The position numbers and the translations under genes are program-made. The notes beneath the pieces are model-generated. The model did not search any database. It had not been told where the DNA came from and worked only from the letters and a program-made list of their open reading frames with translations. Shown in pieces: positions 46,291 through 57,417 of a stretch of 64,000 nucleotides of DNA (its first letter is position 1; each line of letters begins with the position of its first letter). The stretch is from Vombatus ursinus (lineage: Eukaryota; Chordata; Mammalia; Diprotodontia; Vombatidae). Location of the stretch: assembly GCF_900497805.2 (NCBI RefSeq), contig NW_020940358.1, forward strand, positions 24,772,879-24,836,878. The letters run 5' to 3'.

Positions 46291-47339
46291 ATATGAGTCA
46301 AAGATATAAGAATAATTATCATTACCCAACAAAGGCCAGGAACCAACATTCTCAAAAGAATAAATTAAGCTATCAACAGTCATATAAAAAAAAATGATTC
46401 AAATCACTGATAATTAGAGAAATGAAAATTAAAATAACTCTGAGGTTCCAGCTTCCAACCATCAGATTGGCAAAAAAAACAAAAACAAAAAAAAACCACA
46501 CACAAAAAAGAAAAATGACGATTTTTGAAGAGGCTGAGAAAAAAATAAACACAATAATCCAAAGTTGACAAACTGAATTGATCCAGCCACTCTGGAAAGT
46601 AATTTGGAACTATACATCAAAACTCATTGAACTATGCCCCCTTGACCCAACAACAACACTACTGAGCATAACGCCTCAAAGAGATTAGAGAAAGAGGAGA
46701 AGGTCCACTTACACAAAAATGCTTATAAGTTCTTTTTGTAGTGGCAAAGAAATCTAAAGAAATGAACATCAACAGGGGAACAGATGAACAAATTATGGTA
46801 TATGAATGTAATGGAATATTACTGCTCCATAAGAAATGATGAAAGTGACAATTTCAGACAAACCTGGAAAGACTTGTATAAACAGATGCAGAGTGGCCAT
46901 GAGCAGAAAAAGGAAAACAATTTATACAGTAACAAAAACATTATAAAGAAAAATAACTAAGAAAAAATTAATAACTCTGATCAATGCAATGACTAACTTC
47001 AGTTTCAGAGGATTTTTGATGAAATATGCTACCCACCCTCTGACAGTGACAGGATGAATTCCCAATAAAGAATGAAACATGTTTTTGGACGTGGCTAATG
47101 TGGGGATTTGTTTTATTTAACAATGCATATTTGATTTTTAAAAAAGAAGGGGTTTTCTTTCCTTCAATGGGGCGTGGGAAGGGTAGGAGGGAGTGAGAGG
47201 AAGGAAAGGTGGATTAGATTATCAATACCCAAAATGGGAAATAAAAAAGAAAGAAAAAGAGGTCATGAAGTTTTTTTAAATGAATAAAAAAGAATAAATG
47301 GAAGATGGTAGTAAACATAGACAAGCAGGACAGTTTTGA

Positions 47340-48460
47340 AAATAACATGTTGGGCCGTCTTCACTTGAAGAAATCAAAGCTATAGTTATATGAAGAAATG
47401 CTCTAAATCGCTACTGATTAGAGAGATGCAAATTAAAACAACTCTGGGGCAGCTAGGTGGCACAGTGGATAGAGCACCAGCCCTGAAGTCAGGAGGACCT
47501 GAGTTCAAATCTGACCTCAGATCAAACACCTGACACTTACTAGCTGTGTGACCCTGGGCAAGTCACTTAACCCCAATTGTCTTTAAAAAAAAAAAATTTA
47601 AAACAACTCTGAAGTACCACCTCACACCTATCGGATTAGCTAATATGACAGAAAAGGAAAATCATAAATGTTGGAGAAGACATAGGAAAATTAGGACACT
47701 AATACATTGTTGGTGGAGTTGTGAACTTATCCAGCAATTTGGAACTGTGCCCAAAGAGCAATCAAACTGTGCATACCCTTTGATCCAGCAATACTACTAC
47801 CAGGTCTGTATTCCAAAGAGATTATAAAAAAAGGGAAAAGGACCTATATGTACAAAATTTTATAGCAGTTCTTATTATGATGGCAAATGGAAAATGAGGG
47901 ACTATCCATCAATTGGGGAATGGCTGAACAAGTTGTGGTATATGAATATAATGGAATACGATTATGCTATAAGAAATGATGAGCAGGCAGATTTCAGAAA
48001 AACTTGGAAAAATTTACATAAACTGATGCTGAATGAAGTGAGCAGAACCAGGAGAACACTGGATACAGCACCACCATGCAATGATCAATTAAAATTGACT
48101 TAACTCTTCTCAGCAATACAATGATCCAAGCCAATTCCAAAAGACTCATTATGGAAAACACTATCCACATCCACAGAAATAACTGATGGAGTCTGAATGC
48201 AGATTGCAGCATACTATTTTCACTTTATTTGTTTGCTGTTTTTTCCTTTTGTTCTGTTTCTCCTTTTACAACATGACTAGCACAGAAATATGTTTTACAT
48301 GAGTACACATATATAACCTATAACAAATTGGTTACTGTCTTAGGGAGCAGGTAGGGAAAATAAAGAGGAAGAAAAATTTGGAACTGAAAATCTTATAAAA
48401 AATCAATGTCAAAAATTGTCTTTACATGTAATTGGAAAAAATAAAATGCTATTTAAAAAT
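47340..48460 (+). mobile_element. L1, ORF2 C-terminus and 3' UTR, split by a SINE
   Basis: Frame HCWWSCELIQQFGTVPKEQS near 47700-47765 matches the L1 motif CWWDCKLVQ; later [20 protein letters not shown]. The 3' UTR ends GGAAAAAATAAAATGC. The frames are broken. Confidence 0.88.
47446..47595 (+). mobile_element. WSINE1-like SINE inside L1
   Basis: GGGGCAGCTAGGTGGCACAG to CCCCAATTGTC. AATTAAAACAACTCT (47431-47445) and ATTTAAAACAACTCT (47596-47610) form the target duplication within L1 sequence. Confidence 0.93.
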
Positions 48461-48639
48461 AACACGTTGAATTTGCTGTATCATACTTAAAGGGAGAAGA
48501 ATGGGTATATGGTGCTGATTCTCAGTTTTATGGTTTTTTTTCCTTTTTTATTGCTTTGTATGTGGAAATATATATCTTATTTTGCATTTGATAAACTGAG
48601 GATAAAATAAAGAGAAACAACAACAAAACAGTAAAACCT

Positions 48640-49415
48640 AATTGTGGAGAAATTCTAATTATAATGACCTCAAAGAAAAATTTGACAAGGCACCTCACCC
48701 TACTTCTCCTTGCAGAAGCAAAGGGACACAGTATGGAACACTGTATGTGTCACACCTTTTCAAAACTTTGTTAGTTTTGCTAAACAGTCATCCCCCCCTT
48801 TTTTATTGTAAAAGATGGCTCTCTCTACAGGGAGAGAAGGGTTACAGAGAGAAATATGTGATTTAAAACCAAAATATATCAATAAAAAATTTATTTTTTT
48901 AAAAAGTCAGTCATAAAATACCCATACTTTGACCTAAAGATCTCAATGACCAAGAATGTCAAAGATAGGAAGATCCCATATATACCAAAATATTCACAGC
49001 AGCACTTTTTGTAGTGGCAAAAAAACAGAAACAAAAGAAATGCCCACAGATTGGGGAAATGGATAAACAAATTATAATACATTTTTAAACATAAAAGAAT
49101 ATGAAAATACAGAGGTATGAGAATTTATGTGAAATGATGCAAAGTTAAATAAGCACAACTGCATATAACTGCAACAATGTAAATGAAAAGAAAAAAATTA
49201 AAATGAAAGCTGTCTAATTATAATGTCCAACCCAGGTCCCAGAAAAATGAGAGTATTTCCCTCCCTTCACTGGAAAGATAGTTGGTGGTTTTTTTCCCCT
49301 ATTCTTTTTTGTTCTTTGTTACCAGGGATATTTTTCTTAGAAGGATAGGGGGAAGGCATATTTGGAGATAAGAGTAAAATTATCAATAAAACTGTATTAA
49401 AAAGATAAAAAAGAC
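48640..49415 (+). mobile_element. two adjacent L1 3' fragments
   Basis: First ends near 48900 with ATATATCAATAAAAAATT. Second has TTTTGTAGTGGCAAAAAAAC, ATTGGGGAAATGGATAAACA and a degenerate 3' UTR. Confidence 0.65.
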
Positions 49416-49879
49416 TTAGTATCACCATGCTTTCCCCACACATTGAACTTCTCAGGAAAGTACTGAAGTCAGGTCAAATCCATGAATGACTCATTTGATT
49501 TTGAGCCTCTAAGCACCAAGGGTATTAGATTTCCTAAAGTTTCCAGAAGTGAGAGATCAGAAGTATTTGCTCCAAGTGCAGTATCTTATAGGCATGCCCA
49601 ATCCCCACCATCTTAGGATGAAGCTACAAGTACTGAATATGTGTTCAGCTCTCAATACGAGGCATTCATTGATCCAGATACCTGGAAAGGTATCTGGGTA
49701 TCTGTTCATTCCATTCACCTGCCAACTACAATCTCCAGCTTTCCACTGTTTTGAGCAATAAAGGCATGGAGTCAACTCCCTAACTCCAGGACAACACTGT
49801 GTTCAGCCAACATAAGTTCTTCCCTAGTCTACATATGGAAAACTTCCATTTCAGGCTGCCCTTACCCTATTTGAGTTGA
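49416..49879. other. CSE1L intron 1, unassigned part
   Basis: No repeat recognised; frames here have no recognisable homology. Confidence 0.45.
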
Positions 49880-52800
49880 TGGCTTCCAATATAAAAATCC
49901 TTTGTCTCTGCTACATCCATATCCATCCCAGTCCTACCCCTTTTCCTTGTCCTTCTGTTCCACATTGCCTTTTATCATTAACAAACTCCATCACAGACCT
50001 CTTCATCTCACACTCGATCTTACAGTGACCACAGAAACTTGGCTCCTTCCAAAAGATAATATATCCCTGGCTATACTCAGTACTTAATATTCCTCTTATG
50101 CCCCACAACACAAAAGAGGAATACAGGCATACCTCCTTCTTCTCACGGCCTTTTCTATGCCTTTTCTTTCCCATCAAAAACTTGTTTTCCTTTGACTTTC
50201 ACCCCATCCATCTATATTATCTAGTTCAGGTCCCTGTACAGTCTCAAGTTCAGTTCCAAGCTCAAAGTCCTCCTCTCCATCCCAGTCCTTATCCAAATAC
50301 TCTGGGACTTCAATATACAAATTGTCCCCTCAAACATCCTGGCTACCTAGTAAATGAATGCCCCCAAATCTTATGACCTCTAACTTAACTCTACTTCAGT
50401 CATCAAAAGAGATGATCACATCTTAGATTTACCTATCACACATAACTATACCACATTTAGTATCTCAAACTCTGAAATTCCTTTCTGTTCATTACTGCCT
50501 AGCTTCCATCTGTCTCTACATCACTCCACTCAAACATATTTCTTATCCTTATTATAGTATAGTGGCTTTAGTCCCTCTCTATCTCCTTGTTTTCCCAATA
50601 TATCACCCCTGCACTAGCCTCACTTTCCTTCTTTCTCAGTCAGATTTGACCCTATCATTGACCAATTCAAATTGACACTAGCCTCCTCTTAATGACACTT
50701 TTGTGCCTTGCCAAAGCCCAACTCTTCATTGTATTCCGAAAGCTCAATTTCTTTGTACCTATTCAAGAACACTATTATATAATCATTCCAACTAAGTCCA
50801 TTACATATTAAAAGTTCTCTAATCTCAACTGAGCCCACACTGCTGCATGGCAGTCTTTTTATTCTTCCCTAACTCTCTATTACACCACCTGAAATGGTGT
50901 TCCCTATGTTCCTCCCCTTCAAAAGAAGAGCTCTCATTCTACTTTACTGAAAAAAATAGAAACTATCCTTTCTCCTCTGCATTGCATCTTAAAATATGAC
51001 TGCAGAAAGTTCTATTCTTATTTCTTCTGCTCTGTCTTTGAGGAAAATATAGCCATTCTCATTGCCAAGGCCCAACCTTCTACTTTTTCCTTGGGATGTC
51101 ACTCTTCTGGTGTCTGGTTCCTTGAATAGTACCCTTAACCATTTTTGTTACTATTTTTTCATCTTCCATCATCTTCCAGTCTTCTGAATCCAATTCAGTA
51201 CCTGCTTCTCAAAAACAGCAAACAGAATGTTTCACTCTTATCTTTGTATCCACGGCATATAAGCTTTTGAAATTAAATGCTGAATTAAATGACAGTCTCC
51301 ATCTTTGAAAAAACTTTGACTCTGCCACTTCTTAAATTGTCCTGTATCCCTCCTCCCTTTCACAGCTAAACTTGTAGAAAAAGTCACCTACATTTACTTT
51401 CTCCCATTTCCTCACCTCTTTTCAATGCCTTCCAACCTGGCTTTTGATTTAGCAACTTTACTGAAATCCCTATCTCAAAGGGTCTTCAAGAATCACTAAC
51501 TGATGAATCCAATAGCTATTTCTCAGTCTCCATCCTATTGGACCTCTCAGCAGCCACAGATACTGCCAATCATTCCTTTTCCTATATATAGTCCTCTGTT
51601 GGTTTCTGTGATACTACTCTCCATTGGTTTTCATCCTACCAATATGACTGCTCTTAGGGTCCTTGACTAGATCATTATAAACTCTTCCTCAACTAAGCAT
51701 GAACATCCCATGTCCTGAGACCTCTTCTCTACATTCTCTCAGGTGATTCAACAGCTCCCATGGGTTCAGTTATCTCTATGCACATGACTCTCAAATCTTT
51801 ATCTCCACCCTTCTTTACATCTCTAGATATCTCACATTGTTAATCAATTGCTAGACTTCTCCAACTACAAGGCCCATCAGAATCTCAAAATCAACCTGAA
51901 CTCTGTTGAGTGTAGCAACATTCATCTTCCCAGACACCCAGGATGGAAACCTCAAAATTACCCCTTTTTTCTCTGTCCCTTAACCCCCCCATACCCAATC
52001 AGTTGCCAAGTTTTGTGGATTCTGCCTCCTCAACAAATATCTTTCCTATCCCTTCCATTCTCTCCACTTACTTATTCTCTCTAATTACCCTAGCTCAGGC
52101 TCTCAACAGCTTTCCTTTGGACTTTTACAAAAGTCTAACTGGTTTCCACAGTTCATCTCACCCCTCTCCAATCCATTCTCCACAGAGTTAACACATCAAC
52201 ATTTCTAAGACACAAGTCTGATCAAATACCTTCAGTTCCTCCCCTATTTATTGCCTTTAGGATAAAAAAATTCAACTAGCTTTCAAACTTCTGCATAATT
52301 TAGTTCCTATCTATTATTGCAGACTTAACTATTATTTATATATATTCCAGCCAATATGGTCTACTTAGTTGTTTCCCAAACTCAAAATTCTATGATCCAT
52401 GCTGAGAACATACTCACTCTTTTACCTCCACATCTTAGAACTCGCCTTCTCTCAAGACTCAGCTTAGAGATAGAGTATAGAAAGCACTCAGGTGAGTTTT
52501 CTTAATATTTCCCTCCATTAAAATCCATTCCCTCCTTTAAATCATGTTTCAAATCAAATTCTGGAGTGGCAGAACCAACAAAAGGTCAGTGACACATTCT
52601 TCTAGCCCAAAACAACATAGGAGGTAGGAAGAGAGATCTGTGACATAAGTTAGGATAATGAAGAAAAAAAAAAAGGCTACGTGAGAATGAGGGATACCCT
52701 GGGAAAAGAGGGAGGGAACAATGAGGGAAATTATCTCACTTAAAAGCAAGTAAGGAAGTGGACAATGCTTTAACCTCACTCACATCTAAATTGGTTCAAA

Positions 52801-53850
52801 GAGGGAAAATATATATACATACTCAATTGGTAATAGAAATCTATCTTACCCAACATGCAAGTAGTATGAGAAGGGGATCAGAAGCAAAACAGACTTAAGA
52901 GGAGGGACAAGACAAAAAAGAGAGAGAGAAGAATAAATAGAAGAAAACAGGATAGCAGGAAATCAGTTAGTAATCATTACTGTGAATGCGAATGGGATGA
53001 ACTCACCCATAAAACAGAGGCAGATAGAATGGATTAGAAACCAGAATCCAACATTATGTTGCTTACAAGAAACACACTTAAAACTGAGACACACACACAG
53101 CTAAAATAATGGGCTAGAACAGAACTTATTATACTTCAGCTGAAGTAAAAAAGGCAGGGATAGCAATCATGATCCCAGACAAAGAAAAAGTAAAAATAGA
53201 TCTAATTAAAAAGGATAAAAAGGGAAACTACACTAAAAAGGAACCATACATTTCAATACTCAACATAAATCAACCAAATGGCATAGCATCCAAATTCTTA
53301 AAGGAAAAGTTAAATAAATCACAGGAAAAAACAGTAAAACTGTAATAGCTCGGGACCTCAACTTTCTCCTCTCAGAGCTACATAAACTAAATTTTAAAAA
53401 GTCAAGGAAATGAATAGAATCTTAGAAAAGTTAGACGTGATAGATCTCTGTAGAAAACTGAATGGGAATAAAAAGGACATACCTTTTTTTCAGCTGTACA
53501 TGGCATCTTCACAACAACTGACTGTGTATTAGGGCATAAAAACGTCACAACCAAATACAGAAAAATAAATATTAAATGTACCCATTTCAGGCCACGATGC
53601 AATAAAAAACTGTATTTAATTAAAAAAAACACTCAGCTCACATGCCAACTCCTCTATGAAACTTTCTCAATTTTTCCATACACAACTGGTAGTGCCCTCT
53701 CCCACCTCATACTATCTATATGTATTTATCTATGGACATTTGGTATCTTTACAAAGTAAGCTCCTTGGAAGCAAAGGGGTTTTTTTGGTATTCCTAACAC
53801 AGTTCCCTGCACATTGTGCTTAAATACGTGTTGAATTGAAACTCCCAACA
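49880..53850 (+). mobile_element. L2 LINE, long copy split by L1
   Basis: Endonuclease start (frame LDLTVTTETWLLPKDN near 50010-50060) and reverse-transcriptase/C-terminal region up to about 52467. L2 3' UTR resumes at about 53630 (CAACTCCTCTATGAAACTTT, AGTAAGCTCCTTGGAAGCAA). Very decayed. Confidence 0.7.
52468..53629 (+). mobile_element. L1 spacer and endonuclease region inserted in L2
   Basis: ORF1-ORF2 spacer (GAAATCTATCTTACCC), then the apurinic-type endonuclease start of ORF2 (GGGATGAACTCACCCATAAA, GCTTACAAGAAACACAC). Both ends truncated. ACTCAGCT-like text borders both sides. Confidence 0.7.
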
Positions 53851-54899
53851 ACACACATTAGGGCTAGTAAATTAAATCTTCTCCCCTCCATCCAAGGAAA
53901 TTCCAATATTTTCCTGTTGGATTATTGTTTGGAACCTCTAAACCCCCAAATTAAAAAAAAATTTTAGATTAAAAATATATTTTTTGGAACCAGTAAATCA
54001 TAAAGCAGAAGGAAAAGAGAAATTTAATATTGAGATTGTTGAAACAAATGGTGTATTGTCTACATCTTTTCCCCCGTAAATTTACACTTCAATAGATAAT
54101 TCCAATTTCAGATTCTTGAAATATGAAAAAGGATCCCCCAAAATAAAGGCTTATGATAAGGACAACGGTTAATCTTCTCCATGTAACCACTACTTTTAGC
54201 AGTTTACCACTACCAAAGCCTTAAAGACTTTAGGTGCTCGGATAGCCAAACAGGCCACTCTAACTTGCAAAGAAGAGATTTCCCCATGAGATAAGGATTC
54301 CCCATTAGTCGATTTACCTATATATCATTCTATCCGCAAAGAATGCTGATGGAACAATAACTTGGAAAGAAGATAAGTGGTATTCCCCTGGATTGGGGGT
54401 GGGGGTAGGAGAAGGAAAAGGAGAAAAAGATAGAAGGTAATATGGAAAAATTTACGAGTGAGGACGGTGTAAAAGGGCCCTGGTCATTAGGAAGGTAGCC
54501 TACAACAGTAACCCCCCCAAAAAAATAAAAAGAAAAATAAGTCCAGTCCCTTCCTCCCCATCCACTGTATTTATAGCATAGAGGAAAACAGATGCCAAGG
54601 TAAAAGAGAAATATCTTTGTGCCTCCTGGGGGCGATAGGGTAGTCATGCCTCACCCCAAAGTCCCCACCAAATTTAAAGATGAGAATTCCCGGAAACAGC
54701 TAAAAGATAACAATCTCATCGTAGAGGGAGAAAAAAAAAAAGAGGTACCCGCGGCCAAGCCCCAGATGGAGAAGAGAAAACCCAGCCAACATTACTGGGG
54801 AAAGGCGAGTCCCTCATTCTGAGGGATTCCCTCTCCACCTTAACCTGCTGGAGTGAGATAGACGTGAGCTGAGAGCCAATCAGCAACCGGCTATCCTTG
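53851..54899. other. CSE1L intron 1, promoter-proximal part
   Basis: No repeat recognised; GC content rises toward the CpG island. Confidence 0.5.
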
Positions 54900-55362
54900 C
54901 AGCAAAGAACCGCCTCAGCCAATGAACGAGGCGACGGGGGAGAGGGGCGGGCGTCCCGTCGCGATCACGCTAGGCCGAGTCTCAGCTTTCCCTGAGGCCC
55001 CCACAGGCCCAGCGTCCAGCCCGTCTTGGCCTAAGGGCGCGGGCGCCCCGGGCGCCGCGGGAACAGGGGCAGCAGCTCCCGCGGAAGTGGACGAGGGGAG
55101 GGAGAGGAGATCACGGAGGGAGGAAGCTGTCAGCAGGACGACCCCACCATCCGCCTTCACCTCACCACAGCGCGGCGCGGCCCCCAGTTCCCGGCGGCCA
55201 GAGCCGGGCCCCCAAGGGGAATGACGGGAACCTGGGAGGGCCAGCTAGCCGGACCCAACCCAGCCCCGCTCCGCTCCTTACCTCTTAGTAATACGGGAAA
55301 GGAGAAGAGGATGCCCGGCTTTATACAGTACCCAGGTATGCCGCTCCAGCTGCGGCACCGCC

Positions 55363-55368
55363 TCACAT
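55363..55368 (-). promoter_or_regulatory. start-stop upstream ORF in CSE1L 5' UTR
   Basis: ATGTGA on the mRNA strand, a start codon followed directly by a stop, inside inferred exon 1. It counts as a uORF only if transcription starts upstream of 55368. Confidence 0.45.
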
Positions 55369-55379
55369 TCAAACCCCGG

Positions 55380-55390
55380 CAAAATGGCGC
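55380..55390 (+). promoter_or_regulatory. YY1-like element at the likely start site
   Basis: CAAAATGGCGC, reading GCGCCATTTTG on the CSE1L strand, matches the YY1 core CCAT within AANATGGCG. Such elements often sit just downstream of start sites of TATA-less housekeeping genes. Confidence 0.55.
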
Positions 55391-55410
55391 GGTGGCGCGG
55401 CGGAGACCAG

Positions 55411-55422
55411 TGCGCAGGCGCT
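55411..55422 (+). promoter_or_regulatory. NRF-1-like site
   Basis: TGCGCAGGCGCT is close to the palindromic NRF-1 consensus YGCGCAYGCGCR. It lies about 20-40 bases upstream of the inferred CSE1L start. Confidence 0.5.
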
Positions 55423-55435
55423 GGGGAGTCCAGAA

Positions 55436-55446
55436 AGGGGGCGGGC
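55436..55446 (+). promoter_or_regulatory. GC box (Sp1-type)
   Basis: GGGGGCGGGC lies immediately upstream of the NRF-1-like site in the sense of CSE1L transcription. Confidence 0.45.
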
Positions 55447-55481
55447 TCCAGAACGACACTGATGCTGCCCACGAACGGTTC

Positions 55482-55490
55482 AGCCAATCG
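55482..55490 (+). promoter_or_regulatory. CCAAT box (NF-Y type)
   Basis: AGCCAATCGG; on the CSE1L strand CCGATTGGCT, about 90 bases upstream of the inferred start, the usual NF-Y distance. Two further CCAAT motifs lie near 54880 and 54919, inside intron 1. Confidence 0.5.
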
Positions 55491-55629
55491 GCTGCCCGAA
55501 GCCTGGCCCTGGCTCCTCCCACTCACCCAGTGTTCGGAGCTTCCATTCCCTCTCTCGGTGTCCTCTGGAATTAGAGAATTTTACGGTATAAAATAGCTAG
55601 AATGCTTTTGAGTAGGTAGACCATTGGGG

Positions 55630-56030
55630 TTTAGAGGTCATTTAGTCCAAGTACCTCTTTCTTACGGTTGAAGGAAATTAAGCCAGTGTCAGTGGCCGAG
55701 GCAGGATTAAAACCCAGATCTTCTCATTCCAAATGCAGCGTTTTTTACGTTACGCCACGCTGTGTCCCCATTGTTGTATGAAAAACACTTTGTAGGTCCT
55801 AAAGCGCTTGGAAATCTTGCTTGCAATTATAGAATCACAGATAAAGAGCCCAAGGGACTGGGAAGGCCCACTACCCCGACTCTCATTTACAAATGATACA
55901 AATAAGGCCTAGGGAGCCTGGGAATCGCCCAAGGTCACCCAAGTAGCAAAGGTCAGAAATAGTAGTTGAACCTAGGTTCTCAGACTCCGGAGCCAGGTAC
56001 TATTTCTATTGCTCTGTGATACCTTCAAAA
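55630..56030 (-). repeat. two MIR-type SINE relics
   Basis: 55630-55770 (TCATTTAGTCCAAGTACCTC) and 55825-56030 (CCCAAGGTCACCCAAGTAGC), both reverse complement, immediately upstream of the promoter. Confidence 0.6.
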
Positions 56031-56764
56031 AAAAAGTTTTACTTTGTCGCTTCATTATGAAATAAAAACAACCCTAGGTTTTGTCTGTGCTAATAGAATA
56101 TAACCTCTCACAGGTCCTCCATCACCATGGAAAAGTCTTGGCAATGAATCTGCCTAATTAAGTGCAAATAAGCTCATTACTGGAAGGCTGGCGATGAGGG
56201 GATGAAGTTTTCAGCCACAGCCACTAAAATTGTCTACTCAGTGGTGAAGGACTCTATCAGAATCATGCTAATGGAATCACAGATCCTTGAAATATTATAA
56301 TTATTAGAATCAGTGGGTCATTTTTATCTTTGCATCCATATGACCTTGGCACATAGTAGGAGCTTATTAAATACTTGTTTAGCTGAAGAACCATTCATTC
56401 AACAGAAGTTTATTGTTCAATGTCTGAAAGGTATATTTGCAAAGTAACCAGGAGGATGCAAAGATACCTAATTCATAGTACTGTGCCCCTCAGAGTTTAA
56501 ACTTAGTTCAGTTGGAGAAAGAACTTTTCTTTGAACCATGAAAGTTCTGAAGTTTCATTAATAAGCTCACAACACCTCCATGTCATTTTAAAAATTATTT
56601 TGAAGTTTTACCAATTTTTTTTACATTACAAACATTTGTAGGTTGCTCTCACTTTATGAGTTCTGTTGTAACAAAGTAGAACAGCTAAGAAAAACTAATA
56701 ATAGTGTCCTTGTATGAAAGGTCATGTAATATCTCACATCTGTAGCATAGTATCCCCCCTCTCT
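56031..56764. other. upstream intergenic, mostly unassigned
   Basis: Possible L2 tips near 56325-56385 (CACATAGTAGGAGCTTATTA) and 56393-56520. Otherwise unrecognised. Confidence 0.45.
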
Positions 56765-56941
56765 TTTTATTAATTAACAAATCTATTTTTCTCTGACTTC
56801 CCAACCAACCTATTTTTTAAGTTTTTTTAAGGGAATTTCTTGTAATAAATATGCATAATCAAGTAAAACAAATTCCCCCAAAAAATATGTGCATCTCATT
56901 CCAGACCCTAAATCTATTACCTCTTTGTAAAAGATGGCAAA

Positions 56942-57168
56942 AGGCAGCTAGGTGGTGCAGTGGACTGGGCCGAAAGCTAGGAAGTCTAATCTTCCTTAAT
57001 TCAAATCTGATCTCAGACACTTACTAGCTATGTGACTCTAAGCAATTCACTTAACCCTGTTTGCCTCAGTTTCTTCATCTGTAAAAGGAGCTGGAGAAGG
57101 AAATGGCAAAATGGGCCAAGAAAACCTCAAGTGGGGTCACAAAGAGTCAGACACGACTGAACAATAAT
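56942..57168 (+). mobile_element. MAR1-like SINE in L1
   Basis: AAGGCAGCTAGGTGGTGCAG head, GGAGCTGGAGAAGGAAATGG, GAGTCAGACACGACTGAACA tail. Confidence 0.88.
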
Positions 57169-57417
57169 GGATAGTATGTTTTATTATCTGTCTTGTGAAA
57201 TTATGAATGGTCATTGTATTGATAACAGTTCTTACATCTTCCAAGGTTATTTTTATACTGTTCTGTAAATTTGTTGCCTGATTATGCTCATTACATTCTT
57301 CATTGGTTTATAAAAGTCTTCAAAATTGTTCATTTTTTAATATTGATGTTACAATATAAATTGTTCTGTTTCTGCTTATTTCATTCTACATCAATTCATA
57401 CAAGTCTTTGTTAGAGT

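Larger units (their letters stand above)
45430..47270 (+). mobile_element. L1, late ORF2 to 3' UTR, with two L2 tips inside
   Basis: ATTTCAAGGTAAATAATGAA, then ATACCAGATCTCAATAACAC, TGTTTGATAAACCCAAAGAC, and the 3' UTR ending in GGAAATAAAAAAGAAAG. L2 3' tips interrupt at about 45504-45569 and 46096-46290. Confidence 0.75.
55282..55395 (-). other. CSE1L: CSE1L exon 1, non-coding 5' UTR (5' end approximate)
   Basis: A consensus donor (AGAG|GTAAGG, GT at 55281-55280) sits in the CpG island on the coding strand. The upstream text includes TTGCCGGGGTTTGAATGTGA, which resembles the human CSE1L 5' UTR as I remember it. Exon 2 begins only 11 bases before the ATG, so an upstream non-coding exon is required. 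The 5' boundary is set at the YY1-like element and is a guess within several tens of bases. No in-frame extension of the protein is implied. Confidence 0.7.
54900..55560. promoter_or_regulatory. CSE1L: CpG island with CSE1L promoter
   Basis: GC- and CpG-rich block in otherwise AT-rich DNA, ending sharply near 55560. It spans the inferred transcription start, exon 1 and the 5' part of intron 1. No TATA box is obvious upstream of the inferred start. Inverted CCAAT boxes, a GC box, an NRF-1-like palindrome and a YY1-like element cluster at 55380-55490. Open frames across it on both strands are by-products of high GC. Confidence 0.85.

Noticed and set aside
54922-55574. Overlapping open frames of 80-121 codons on both strands in the CpG island
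   Set aside because: Alanine-, proline- and arginine-rich low-complexity products in several frames at once are typical of GC-rich DNA; none resembles a known protein, and the region is explained by the CSE1L promoter.
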